A stretch of 64,000 nt of DNA, taken from contig OX638130.1 in NCBI GenBank assembly GCA_951804985.1, positions 7,054,791 through 7,118,790 of the forward strand, in the 5' to 3' direction. The stretch is from Dryomyza anilis (Eukaryota; Arthropoda; Insecta; Diptera; Dryomyzidae). Both the position numbers and the translations under genes were made by a program. Below are positions 11,451-23,280 of this stretch, piece by piece (position 1 is the stretch's first letter; each line of letters starts with the position of its first letter). The notes under the pieces are model-generated. The model worked only from the letters and a program-made list of their open reading frames with translations, was not told the origin of the DNA and searched no databases.

Positions 11451-12081
11451 CACATACAGAAAAATCCTCTTTTGGGATGAGGTTAATTGAACTAACGTTT
11501 CAGTGTTGCAACCGAAATACATTTGTTGTAACTCCATGTCATTAAAATGAACGTACCATTGTTTATTCTAACCGAAATGTTAGTCCGTGCAACTGCACGT
11601 TCGGTTGTCGTAACCTCATGATTGCATTTTTCAATCTGCCAAAATTGACATTCTTTAATTTGTTACGGCAATTGAGTATCAACAAATTAAATATCAAACG
11701 GCAATCTCATGTCTATCAGCATTTCGGTTGCCAGTTTCTTGACAAAAATTATGCATACATGAAGAAATAAATAAACGTCAAAAAATTTCACAAGTGGCAA
11801 AAAATACGAAATTCATTTAAATATATGAATATTAATAAAATAATGAATGAATTCAATACAAATTGCTGTCTAACTAGTCAAATATAATAAAAATATAAAT
11901 ATATGTGACCATATGTGGCATTATAAATAGTTTTTTATTTTGCAAATTATACTGAAATAAAATATTAAATGTGTCTTCATACTGTTTTTATTTTTCGGGA
12001 AACATATAGAAAACTTTACATAAAACAGTTTTATATATAAACCAAAATGTCTTAAAATAAAATTTCAATTGGAGCTTTCGG
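11451..12081. repeat. Second copy of the ACAGAAAAATCC-type repeat and AT-rich flank
   Basis: It starts with cacatacagaaaaatcc and contains gttgcaaccgaaat, tgcaactgcacgttcgg and gtaacctcatg, words shared in degraded form with 10.98-11.28 kb and the first 500 bp of the window. The right end is not defined; from about 11770 the sequence is plain AT-rich DNA. Confidence 0.35.
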
Positions 12082-12209
12082 CATGCTTGCTGACTTGGAG
12101 GTTTAAACAACCTCATGCTTGCTGAATAGGAGGTTGGCAGAACCTCATGCTTGCTGACTAGGAGGTTAGCACAATCTCATTCTTGCTGACTAGGAGGTTG
12201 GTACAGCTT
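12082..12209 (+). repeat. 32-bp tandem repeat, four units
   Basis: Four consecutive 32-bp units start at 12082, 12114, 12146 and 12178, each beginning cat(g/t)cttgctga followed by (a/c)taggaggtt. The second and third units differ at only a few positions. The units contain aggaggtt...aacctcatg, short complementary arms. Confidence 0.75.
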
Positions 12210-12452
12210 CCTAATCATCGATACAATTTTAATACAATCGCTAGGTAATACTTGAATACAAACAAATATATATCGCATAAGTGTACCGTATCCCAAACGA
12301 AATTTGGACAGATGTGGAGGTACCACTTTTGGAATGAATCGAATATTTCGCCATATTTTCAACGTGTAAGGCGCGGCTTGTCATGAGTGCACTTTTTGTA
12401 TATATTTTTGTTTATAAAGGAGTTAAAAATAAAGATTTTAAGATATGACTTG
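12210..12452. other. Unique DNA, no feature recognised
   Basis: AT-rich sequence between the 32-bp repeat and the 14-bp direct repeat at 12453. Small open frames are present but nothing supports them. Confidence 0.4.
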
Positions 12453-13466
12453 TGAATGTGCCCCTAACACCAACAAAAAAAGGAATCGCCGGAACTTTCG
12501 AAAAAAAAGTGATTGGTCCGAAAAAAGAACATTTTTCTAAGGCACATCTACAATTCCATCTGAATTTGGCTGGACATAGATGTGATTGGAAATTTATGGC
12601 ACTACGTTTGTACACAACCACAGTTCACGTCGCAACACGGCTCCACAGCCATACGGCCCGACGTCTCGAAGCAGTCCACAAGCACATGCTCAACCCACGC
12701 AGTATCGACGTCTCAAAGTACGCAGCCCGACGTTTTAACGCTCCTCGACGTTTCAACGAAGTCCAACGTTTCAAAGCAGCCGACGTATCAACGCTGCCCG
12801 ATGTTTCAAAACTGCTCGACGTTTCAACGCTGCTCGACGTTTCAACGCAGCGGGACGTTTCAATGCAGCCCGTTGTTTCAATGCAGCACGACGTATCAAT
12901 GCAGCACGACGTTCCAATGCAGCACGACGTATCAACGCTGCTCGACGATTCAACGCTGCCCGACGTTTCAACGCTGCTCGACGTATCAACGCATCTCGAC
13001 GTTTCAATGCAGAACGACGTTTCAACACAGCACGACGTATCAACGCAGAACGTCGTTTCAATGCCCGTTGTTTCAACGCAGCCCGCCGTTTCAATGCAGA
13101 ACGTTGTTTCAATGCAGCACGACGTATCAACGCTGCTCGACATTTCAACGCAGCCCGACGTTTCAACGCAGCACGACGTATCAACGCTGCTCGACGTATC
13201 AACGCTACTCGACGTTTCAACGCAGCCCGACGTTTCAACGCTGTCCGACGTTTCAACGCATCTCTACGTTTCAATGCAGAACGACGTTTCAAACCAGCAC
13301 GACGATTCAACGCAGCACGACGTTTCAACGCAGCACGACGTATCAACGCAGAACGTCGTTTCAATGCCCGTTGTTTCAACGCAGCCCGACGTTTCAATGT
13401 TTTTTTTTAAGACAATATTATGTAATAGCAATGATTTTAAAGGAATGTCAATTGAATGTGCCCCTA
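12453..13466 (+). repeat. 18-bp minisatellite with long open frames, flanked by a 14-bp direct repeat
   Basis: From about 12780 to 13400 runs a tandem array of units like GACGTTTCAACGCAGCAC, about 34 copies, far richer in G+C than the surroundings. In one plus frame it reads as hexapeptides D-V-S-[T/M]-[Q/L]-x; two units lack a codon (near 13062 and 13362) but stay in frame. Another plus frame and two minus frames are also open, because the unit has no stop in them. The longest plus frame has no ATG at its start (GTG at 12452); the first ATG is near 12596. TGAATGTGCCCCTA occurs at 12453-12466 and 13453-13466. Protein coding is possible but unproven; I recognise no homology. Confidence 0.6.
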
Positions 13467-13839
13467 GTATCAAAAATACAGGATAAATTTAACATTTAAA
13501 TTTCGTAAAATGTTAAAAATCTTAATTTCTTCAAAATAATTGTAGTAATTTTAATTGTTAGTTTTTAGTAGTGAAATAAATTTAATTCATCCAATCTTTT
13601 CTCTATATGTCCAATAAGCTCACCTGGATGCCAAAAATCCATATTTTTCAGTTCTCCTATAATTTCTATGAATCCCCTTTGAATGAGATCAATTGAATTT
13701 TTGATCTACTAATCATTAACCATTAACAAAAGACCTTTCCAAAATGTTTTCATATAACTCTCCACCAAAGACCTTTATGTTTTTTGAAAAATAATAACTC
13801 TCAGATAGAAATATAAGTTAATAGTTTGCTGATTGCCTC
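13467..13839. other. Unique AT-rich DNA, no feature recognised
   Basis: Nothing beyond ordinary AT-rich sequence is seen between the 18-bp minisatellite and the MITE starting at 13840. Confidence 0.4.
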
Positions 13840-14266
13840 CCCTAGTAGAAATTTTGGTAGGGCCATGGTCATGAAGTGATCATGTCATTATTTGAGATGA
13901 TCGGGATATGACGAGGCCCATAATGTCCTTGTAACGCAGTGTCCTGATCATGTATTGACCTCAGGCCGTGATCATGTACTGATCGGTCAATTCCCCATTT
14001 AATATTTACCCGACAATTGCCTTGTCTGAGCCCGAGCATAATAGGGTTTCTCTCATTAATCTCGATCATTGACTGATGCTAATTTCGTTATGAGGAACAA
14101 GTAATGTAGCTATGATCGGGAACATTGACTGTTTAGATAATGTAAACCCTGCTATGCTAAACATGATAAGGGCATGCAAAGGCAATGATCATATTTTCTC
14201 TAATAGGGCATACCAACGAAAACCCGATCATTTCCCGATGGCGCATCGGTTAAATTTCTACTAGGG
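13840..14266. mobile_element. 427-bp MITE with CCCTAGTAGAAATTT inverted ends
   Basis: CCCTAGTAGAAATTT at 13840-13854 has its exact reverse complement at 14252-14266. TC flanks both sides and may be a 2-bp target duplication. The interior is rich in gatcatg/atgatcgg words and codes for nothing. The string TGATCGGGAACATT and the following 60 bp recur, diverged, near 58220-58290, so this is a dispersed family. The terminus resembles that of the 1802-2621 element (CCC...AGYAGRAA). Confidence 0.75.
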
Positions 14267-14450
14267 TCACCCTCAGAATATTATTCAGATATCAAAAATC
14301 TGCGTCTTATCCCAATATCCCAAGAATTGAAACAAATAAATAACTATCTTGGATTAAATCTTATTTCATAAAACCTAGATTCAAATAAGTCGGTCATGGT
14401 CCGGTAGAAATTTCCAGGCTCTTCTAAGAGTTCCTTTATATTACAACTAA
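14267..14450. other. Unique DNA with an isolated transposon-end-like word
   Basis: The string cggtagaaatttcc near 14400 resembles the end of the neighbouring MITE family. Otherwise nothing is recognised. Confidence 0.35.
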
Positions 14451-14722
14451 CTATAGGGTTTTTCGATAAAAGCGCTATGAAAGATTTTTTCAAGGGTTAC
14501 GATATACGAGATATACGAGCCAACAACGAGTCGAAATTATTAAAATTTACTACTGAAATTCGAATTCGTATATTTTTCCATCACGAAATGGAAAACCTTA
14601 CTGAAGAGAAATGTCAAAAGAGCGGCAAGAAATATGGCGTCGTTTGCAGTCCCTGTCGCTATACTTTTATAGCGTTCCTGTTAAAAAACCCTTTATTTGG
14701 TTTCTGAAAAATCCCACTGTGC
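14451..14722. mobile_element. Possible small inverted-repeat element
   Basis: The left edge ctatagggtttttcgat and the right edge ctgaaaaatcccactg are imperfect inverted repeats (agGGtTTTTC against GGGaTTTTTC). A second inner pair, gcgctatga...tatagcg, is also present. No target duplication is clear. A 76-codon open frame inside has no recognisable similarity. Confidence 0.35.
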
Positions 14723-14734
14723 AACCCGAATATA

Positions 14735-15205
14735 AAATAGTATATCATTTCTAATTGAAATTGAGATATTTCCATTTGAATTTGAGAAAAAAATTGAGGT
14801 ATTCCCATTTGAAATTGCGAACATTTCTAATAAAAATGAGACTGTCCATTTGAAATTGGAAAAATTAGAAATTCCAACTTAAATTGATGTTTTTCCAATT
14901 GAAATTGAGAAAATTTCAATCTAAATTAAGTTTTTCAACTTAAAAAGGGAAATTTTCATATGTCATTTCATATGAGAATTTCCCTTTTTCAGTCATTCAT
15001 TATCGTAGCATTCTTATTAATATCTTGTCAAAAATTTAAATTCCAAATGGAAAAATATTATATTTTTTTCGAATATAAACAGTTTTCAATTTAATTTGTA
15101 AAGCAATTTGTAATTTTTTTCAATGGCAAATCGAATATTATAATTTGGTTTGAAATTGTTTCAATTTCAAATAAAAAATCACACTTTCATTTGGAATTTT
15201 CTCAA
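14735..15205. repeat. Degenerate atttgaaattgaga repeat region with a hairpin
   Basis: Words such as ccatttgaaattg, aattgagaaaatttc and caatttcaaat recur every 30-40 bp on both strands, an old minisatellite. At 14942-14990 an inverted repeat of about 20 bp per arm (aaaaagggaaattttcatatg and its near complement) has a 6-nt loop. Confidence 0.5.
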
Positions 15206-15230
15206 TTTCTGTATAGTATAATATAAATGC

Positions 15231-15537
15231 CGCGGTAGCTCAGTGGTTAGTGCGTTGGACTGCGAGCCGAAAGGTTCCCGGTTCAAGCCTGGACTGGGGC
15301 TAACAACATCTTTTCATAGAAACATTTTTCTATAACGCGCTACCTCTCGTCAGTAAATGGCAAACCTACGAGAGTAAAACTTTGCCTATGAAAAGCTCTC
15401 ACCCGCCGTTCGGATTCGGCAATAAACTGTAGGTCCCACCACTTTGAGTACAAATATAACACGCACAGCTCAAAATGATGAGAGAGCTCGGCCGAAGTTC
15501 TATACAGGACTGTAGCGTCAAACTATTATATTATTAT
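15231..15537 (+). mobile_element. tRNA-derived SINE with 14-bp target duplication
   Basis: The head is tRNA-like: A box TAGCTCAGTGG at 15236-15246 and B box GGTTCAAGCC at 15280-15289, the RNA polymerase III internal promoter. A unique body of about 220 bp follows, ending in an ATT-rich tail. TATAATATAAATGC flanks it exactly (15217-15230 and 15538-15551), the mark of LINE-assisted retrotransposition. The acceptor-stem complement after the T arm is missing, so it is not a functional tRNA gene. A 5'-truncated copy lies at 59497-59651 on the other strand. Confidence 0.9.
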
Positions 15538-15551
15538 TATAATATAAATGC

Positions 15552-16300
15552 AATCGTAAATTTTATTTGTATATAGTTTTGGTGTCATTTCATGACTTAT
15601 TTTTATATGCAATACCATATTTATTATAATATTGCAAGCATAATAATGTTTTCTGCAAATCATATTTTTCTCATTGTTTACTGTTAATTTTTAAATATTC
15701 CAAATAATAACAAAACAAAAAATAATAATCTGCAACATTGCGCTGTAATATGATGCACGTGCGCTTTAAAACAACAATTATAGTAATAACAACTACAGTA
15801 ATAAAAACTACAAAATTATTGACCAAAAATATGCGCAAAAATCAACGCAAACAAAAAAGTAATAAAGACAGCAACAACTGCATGGCACGCGACACATATT
15901 TGCACGCGTTGCACTTTTGGCTGCAAAAACAGACGCAAAATTCGTCATACTAAAAATGTTGTTGTAGGTTTTGTTGTAGGTTTTATTGTTATTGTAGTTA
16001 TTGTTGTTTTTTGTTCTTATTGTTATTGTTGTTTCTGCCAAGTATAACGTCAACTGCAACGTAATGTCACTCTGTTTCAGTGACGCGTAGTGATTTTAAT
16101 TAATTTTGTATTTTGTTATTTTGATGGAATTGTTACTACCCTGTGTTGTAGTTATTTTTGTTATTGTTATTTTTGTAGTTGTTATTTTTATTGTTTTTGT
16201 TACCTTCACCGTCGTATTTAGTTTCAGTTGACAAATTCACTGCACAATATACAGACTTTATTTCAATATTGTTACTTAATTTTGAAGCATTTTAGGGGTG
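15552..16300. other. Unique AT-rich DNA with gttgtt-rich patch
   Basis: From 15955 to 16210 the plus strand is dominated by ttgttattgttg words, an interrupted simple repeat. Open frames at 15738-15953 and 15808-16059 lie on opposite strands across it and are not supported. Confidence 0.4.
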
Positions 16301-16640
16301 GCCGCAGGAGCATGTGCAATCTTTTCTGCGCACACCCCTTAACATTTATCTCTCAATACTCACGCCCTCTTTCCGTGCGCTCCGTTCCTAATTGGCGCGC
16401 GTCACACTTGTCACTGCTGCTGTCAATTGATCGTGTGACAATTGCGCTGCTGTCAAATGTAACAATTGAAATGTCAATATTGACAAGTTCGACAGCAGGT
16501 TGATTTGTGTGCAGTTTGTTGCGACAATAGAGGCCGCTGTTGGCCGCTGTTCGGGAATAAAAGCAGACTTATGCAAGTTGCCGAGAGCTGCACGAACGTC
16601 GTAATCAGTGCGCAGCGAAAGTTCAAATTTTAGCAGAACA
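16300..16640 (+). promoter_or_regulatory. Possible promoter region with TGTCA cluster and initiator
   Basis: This is a local rise in G+C. TGTCA/TGACA, the core of Homothorax/Meis-class sites, appears six times in 77 bp (16409, 16421, 16436, 16451, 16472 and 16481). AATAAAAG lies near 16556 and a TCAGT initiator match at 16605-16609 (start adenine 16607), followed by cgcagcgaaagttcaaa, a common look for fly 5' untranslated leaders. A GGTAAAT donor-like word occurs at about 16690. If real, the 5' exon would face the satellite-filled DNA to the right. No coding exon was found. Confidence 0.35.
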
Positions 16641-16800
16641 TTGGAATTACTTTAATTAAAATTTGTTATTTGACAAATTGACAGTTTTTGGTAAATGTTT
16701 GCAATGCATTTTGCAGAGTTGAATAATAGAGCAATTGGAATAAGCTAAATATAAAAAGAACTATTTGGGTAGCCTAAAATTTTTATTATTTTGTATGCCT

Positions 16801-18990
16801 TTTATGATTTTTTATAATTTTTTATAATTTTTTATAATTTTTTATAATTTTTTATAATTTTTTATAATTTTTTATAATTTTTTATAATTTTTTATAATTT
16901 TTTATAATTTTTTATAATTTTTTATAATTTTTTATAATTTTTTATAATTTTTTATAATTTTTATAATTTTGTATAATTTTGTATAATTTTTTATAATTTT
17001 TTATAATTTTTTATAATTTTTTATAATTTTTTTTATTTTTTTATTATTTTTTATAATTTTTTATAATTTTTTATAATTTTTTATAATTTTTTATAATTTT
17101 TTATAATTTTTTATAATTTTTTATAATTTTTTATAATTTTTTATAATTTTTTATAATTTTTAATAATTTTTTAAAATTTTTTATAATTTTTTATAATTTT
17201 TTATAATTTTTTATAATTTTTTATAATTTTTTTATAATTTTTTTATAATTTTTTTATAATTTTTTATAACTTTTTATAATTTTTTATAATTTTTTATAAT
17301 TTTTTATAATTTTTTTATAATTTTTTATAATTTTTTTATAATTTTTTATAATTTTTATAATTTTTTATAACTTTTTATAATGTTTTATAATTTTTTATAA
17401 TTTTTTATAATTTTTTATAATTTTCTATAGTTTTTTTATAATTTTGTATAATTTTGTATAATTTTGTATAATTTTTTATAATTTTTTATAATTTTTTATA
17501 ATTTTTTATAATTTTTTATAATTTTTTATAATTTTCTATAGTTTTTTTATAATTTTGTATAATTTTGTATAATTTTGTATAATTTTTTATAATTTTTTAT
17601 AATTTTTTATAATTTTTTATAATTTTTTATAATTTTTTATAATTTTTTATAATTTTTTATAATTTTTTATAATTTTTATAATTTTTTATAATTTTTTATA
17701 ATTTTTTATAATTTTTTATAATTTTTTATAATTTTTTATAATGTTCTATAGTTTTTTTATAATTTTGTATAATTTTGTATAATTTTGTATAATTTTTTAT
17801 AATTTTTTATAATTTTTTATAATTTTTTATAATTTTTTATAATTTTTTATAATTTTTTATAATTTTTTATAATTTTTTATAATTTTTTATAATTTTTTAT
17901 AATTTTTTATAATTTTTTATAATTTTTTATAATTTTTTATAATTTTTTATAATTTTTTATAATTTTTTATAATTTTTTATAATTTTTTATAATTTTTTCT
18001 AATTTTTTATAATTTTTTCTAATTTTTTCTAATTTTTTCTAATTTTTTCTAATTTTTTCTAATTTTTAATAATTTTTTAAAATTTTTTATAATTTTTTCA
18101 ATTTTTTTATAATTTTTTATAATTTTTTATAATTTTTTATAATTTTTTATAATTTTTTATAATTTTTTATAATTTTTAAAAATTTTTTATAATTTGTTAT
18201 AATTTTTATAATTTTTTATATTTCTTTTATAATTTTTTATAATTTTTTATAACTTTTTATAATTTTTTATAATTTTTTATAATTTTTTATAATTTTTTAT
18301 AATTTTTTATAATTTTTTATAATTTTTTATAATTTTTATAATTTTTTATAATTTTTTTATAATTTTTTATAATTTTTTATAATTTTTTATAATTTTTTAT
18401 AATTTTTTATAATTTTTTATAATTTTTTATAATTTTTTATAATTTTTTATAATTTTTTATAATTTTTTATAATTTTTTATAATTTTTTATAATTTTTTAA
18501 AATTTTTTATAATTTTTTATAATTTTTTATAATTTTTTATAATTTTTAAAAAATTTTTATAATTTGTTATAAATTTTATAATTTTTTATATTTCTTTTAT
18601 AATTTTTTATAATTTTTTATAACTTTTTATAATTTTTTATAATTTTTTATAATTTTTTATAATTTTTTATAATTTTTTATAATTTTTTATAATTTTTTAT
18701 AATTTTTTATAATTTTTTATAATTTTTTATAATTTTTTATAATTTTTTATAATTTTTTATAATTTTTTATAATGTTTTATAATTTTTTATAATTTTTTAT
18801 AATTTTTTTTAATGTTTTATAATTTTTTATAATTTTTTATAATTTTTTATAATTTTTTTATAATTTTTTATAATTTTTTATAATTTTTTATAATTTTTTA
18901 TAATTTTTTATAATTTTTTATAATTTTTTATAATTTTTTATAATTTTTATAATTTTTTATAATTTTTTATAATTTTTTATAATTTTTATT
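16801..18990. repeat. 10-bp satellite, unit TTATAATTTT
   Basis: About 2.2 kb, near 218 units. Variant blocks recur: a tctatag unit followed by three gtataatttt units at about 17425, 17530 and 17745, and a block with aatttgttat/tttcttttat at 18191-18240 repeated 370 bp later. No coding content is visible. Confidence 0.95.
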
Positions 18991-20073
18991 TTCTATTTGT
19001 ACTTTTTTCACAAAGTATTTGACCATTAAAATCATATTTTCACACTTGAGGGTGTGAAAGAATAGCATACTTTTAGGCATGTGAAAAAAGTTTTTCATTG
19101 CTCGAAGGGGGTTCTTGACCGCTGGTGTGCGTTTTTGCCAAATGTTATCTTTTCAAATGGTAGTGCAAACATAAACGAATGAGAGGATGCAGAAAATTAA
19201 TTTTGTGTGTTGGGTAAAAGTGCAATAAATGCCTCAGGTGCAGAGTATTAACTGTATACCACTAACATGACTTGGGGGAATGCTTTTATACGGTAATAGT
19301 TTCGTTTGTTTTGTGTAGTTTTATTTAAATCACACACATGGTGGTCATAATACATGGCTGAAATGAAGCTGCAGGCCTTTTATATTGAATATTTGTTTTA
19401 TTAGGAGTGAAAACAATGAAAGCAGTAAGAAATATAACCGCACATTGTGAATAACAGGCCACAGTGAACAGATCAAGTCCATTTTGAATACCAGGTAGCC
19501 TAGTAATACAAGTAAACTTAGTTTTTAATTTCATTAAAATAGCTTCTCTTTCGTTCTTGTAATCGTGATTTCAAGGGACATACTTATCGTCGGACGGACA
19601 GTTAGATAAAAATAACTAAATCAATTTCAAAGGTAACACAGATCAGGAAAATAATCTTTTACTTCTTGCCACAATTTTTAATGATTGTAACAAACATAAA
19701 ATCTATCTTTATATAAATTGTAAGTATATATATACATATATTGCATACGGTTAGGCTAAATATAGTTGTCTACTTTTAGTCGGCAAAATATTGCCTAAGT
19801 ACTGTTTGTCAAAATTGTAATACATGCTTTAATCTCTCATAAACATAACATACTTTGCTGCGTCAATAACAGAAATTTACTATGAAAACTTTGCATAATT
19901 TACAGCGCTTCAAAACTATTGCATACTTTAGGGCATATTTACTATAATTATTTGTGTACCAAATGCTGGTGGCGCTATTGGAAGTGTTTATTTAAATTAT
20001 CAATTAAATCATATATTTAGGTGTCAGTTATTAGCAGAAGACTATATTGTTATTTTTTATTATTTTATTATCT
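18991..20073. other. Unique spacer between two satellites
   Basis: No gene is supported. It contains GCATACTTT at 19065 and 19921, near-matches at 19850 and 19735, and the words ttaggcat/agggcat beside them. The 69-codon minus frame at 19325-19534 has no recognisable similarity. Confidence 0.45.
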
Positions 20074-22344
20074 TATAGATTTATAGATAAATAGGTTTGT
20101 AGATTTATAGATTTATAGATTTATAGATTTATAGATTTATAGATTTATAGATTTATAGATTCATAGATTTATAGATTTATAGATTTATAGATTTATAGAT
20201 TTATAGATTTATAGATTTATAGATTTATAGATTTATAGATTTATAGATTTATAGATTTATAGATTTATAGATTTATAGATTTATAGATTTATAGATTTAT
20301 AGATTTATAGATTTATAGATTTATAGATTTATAGATTTATAGATTTATAGATTTATAGATTTATAGATTTATAGATTTATAGATTTATAGATTTATAGAT
20401 TTATAGATTTATAGATTTATAAATTTATAGATTTATAGATTTATAGATTTATAGATTTATAGATTTATAGATTTATAGATTTATAGATTTATAGATTTAT
20501 AGATTTATAGATTTATAGATTTATAGATTTATAGATTTATAGATTTATAGATTTATAGATTTATAGATTTATAGATTTATAGATTTATAGATTTATAGAT
20601 TTATAGATTTATAGATTTATAGATTTATAGATTTATAGATTTATAGATTTATAGATTTATAGATTTATAGATTTATAGATTTATAGATTTATAGATTTAT
20701 AGATTTATAGATTTATAGATTTATAGATTTATAGATTTATAGATTTATAGATTTATAGATTTATAGATTTATAGATTTATAGATTTATAGATTTATAGAT
20801 TTATAGATTTATAGATTTATAGATTTATAGATTTATAGATTTATAGATTTATAGATTTATAGATTTATAGATTTATAGATTTATAGATTTATAGATTTAT
20901 AGATTTATAGATTTATAGATTTATAGATTTATAGATTTATAGATTTATAGATTTATAGATTTATAGATTTATAGATTTATAGATTTATAGATTTATAGAT
21001 TTATAGATTTATAGATTTATAGATTTATAGATTTATAGATTTATAGATTTATAGATTTATAGATTTATAGATTTATAGATTTATAGATTTATAGATTTAT
21101 AGATTTATAGATTTATAGATTTATAGATTTATAGATTTATAGATTTATAGATTTATAGATTTATAGATTTATAGATTTATAGATTTATAGATTTATAGAT
21201 TTATAGATTTATAGATTTATAGATTTATAGATTTATAGATTTATAGATTTATAGATTTATAGATTTATAGATTTATAGATTTATAGATTTATAGATTTAT
21301 AGATTTATAGATTTATAGATTTATAGATTTATAGATTTATAGATTTATAGATTTATAGATTTATAAATTTATAGATTTATAGATTTATAGATTTATAGAT
21401 TTATAGATTTATAGATTTATAGATTTATAGATTTATAGATTTATAGATTTATAGATTTATAGATTTATAGATTTATAGATTTATAGATTTATAGATTTAT
21501 AGATTTATAGATTTATAGATTTATAGATTTATAGATTTATAGATTTATAGATTTATAGATTTATAGATTTATAGATTTATAGATTTATAGATTTATAGAT
21601 TTATAGATTTATAGATTTATAGATTTATAGATTTATAGATTTATAGATTTATAGATTTATAGATTTATAGATTTATAGATTTATAGATTTATAGATTTAT
21701 AGATTTATAGATTTATAGATTTATAGATTTATAGATTTATAGATTTATAGATTTATAGATTTATAGATTTATAGATTTATAGATTTATAGATTTATAGAT
21801 TTATAGATTTATAGATTTATAGATTTATAGATTTATAGATTTATAGATTTATAGATTTATAGATTTATAGATTTATAGATTTATAGATTTATAGATTTAT
21901 AGATTTATAGATTTATAGATTTATAGATTTATAGATTTATAGATTTATAGATTTATAGATTTATAGATTTATAGATTTATAGATTTATAGATTTATAGAT
22001 TTATAGATTTATAGATTTATAGATTTATAGATTTATAGATTTATAGATTTATAGATTTATAGATTTATAGATTTATAGATTTATAGATTTATAGATTTAT
22101 AGATTTATAGATTTATAGATTTATAGATTTATAGATTTATAGATTTATAGATTTATAGATTTATAGATTTATAGATTTATAGATTTATAGATTTATAGAT
22201 TTATAGATTTATAGATTTATAGATTTATAGATTTATAGATTTATAGATTTATAGATTTATAGATTTATAGATTTATAGATTTATAGATTTATAGATTTAT
22301 AGATTTATAGATTTATAGATTTATAGATTTATAGATTTATAGAT
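20074..22344. repeat. 8-bp satellite, unit TATAGATT, almost perfect
   Basis: About 2.25 kb. From 20101 on I can see only three variant units (a cat at 20161, ataaattt at 20420 and again at 21364) in roughly 280. Such uniformity points to very recent expansion or strong homogenisation. All frames contain stops. Confidence 0.95.
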
Positions 22345-23280
22345 GACTTTCCTTTTTAAAAACAGAATTCACGCAACCCCAAAAATGTGCTATAATTATA
22401 CAGAAAGCTTTCCTGCTCAACTAATTTCTTTACAAAGCCATTGAATATGCATTAATTGATGTGCAATTAATGCGAAAATCAATTTAAATAACAGAAAATT
22501 AACATGAGCATTTCAAAAACAGCAGCATCAACAAAAACAAAAAAAAACAGAAAATTCACTGAACCGCAAACATCTTAACCTCTGCCAGCCTAGCTCTTTA
22601 TAATAAACAAATAAAATTATTTTAAGCACAGAAAACAAAAACAAAAAAAACCATCGACACAACCATTCTAAAAACCAAAATATGCTAATATTAAATAAAT
22701 TAAGTTCATAATGCTATTGACTTAATACGGTTTACTATTCAAATCCGGCCCTAATAATAATTAATGCCTTGAAGTATGCTGCAAAAAAAATATTTGGAGC
22801 CGCAGACACACGTCTTGATACTTCAAAAACAAACGCGTTTCTTTGTTTTACATCATTTGCATAAATCCTATTTGGATTCGAGTTTTCGGTTGTTTATTTA
22901 GTGGTTGTTATTTCTGTCTTTAATACTGTCTATGTGAAGGTTCTGCCTACTCTTGTGTCCTAAAAGTCTTCAATATTGTTTTCTGTTGTTGTTGATTAAC
23001 GTGTGTCAGCGAATTATTCAATTATTCTGCATTTGCATAAACATTTTTATGCCTAACTTTCGAAAAACAAGAGTCTTTACTTTGTTATGTAAATTTGAGG
23101 CGGGCTTTTAGGCTGAGGGTGTTTAAAAACAAAATTTTCAGGTATCGCATACAATGTAAACGTTTAAGTGGGGGCAGGCATGTCTTAATGTTATAAATAA
23201 AGATATAAATTAAAATTACGACGTCTCTTACGTGTAGTAAAAGAAAACGAAGCATAACTTTAGGGTTCTATAAAAAAAAA
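22345..23280. other. Unique spacer between satellites
   Basis: No gene is recognised. A near-match to the recurring motif (GAAGTATGC) is at 22771. The region is A-rich with caaaaacaaaaaa tracts and a typical fly intron or intergenic texture. Confidence 0.45.

Noticed and set aside
15229..15301. Functional tRNA gene
   Set aside because: A and B boxes are present, but the 3' acceptor strand does not pair with the 5' end and the sequence continues into a SINE body with target duplication.
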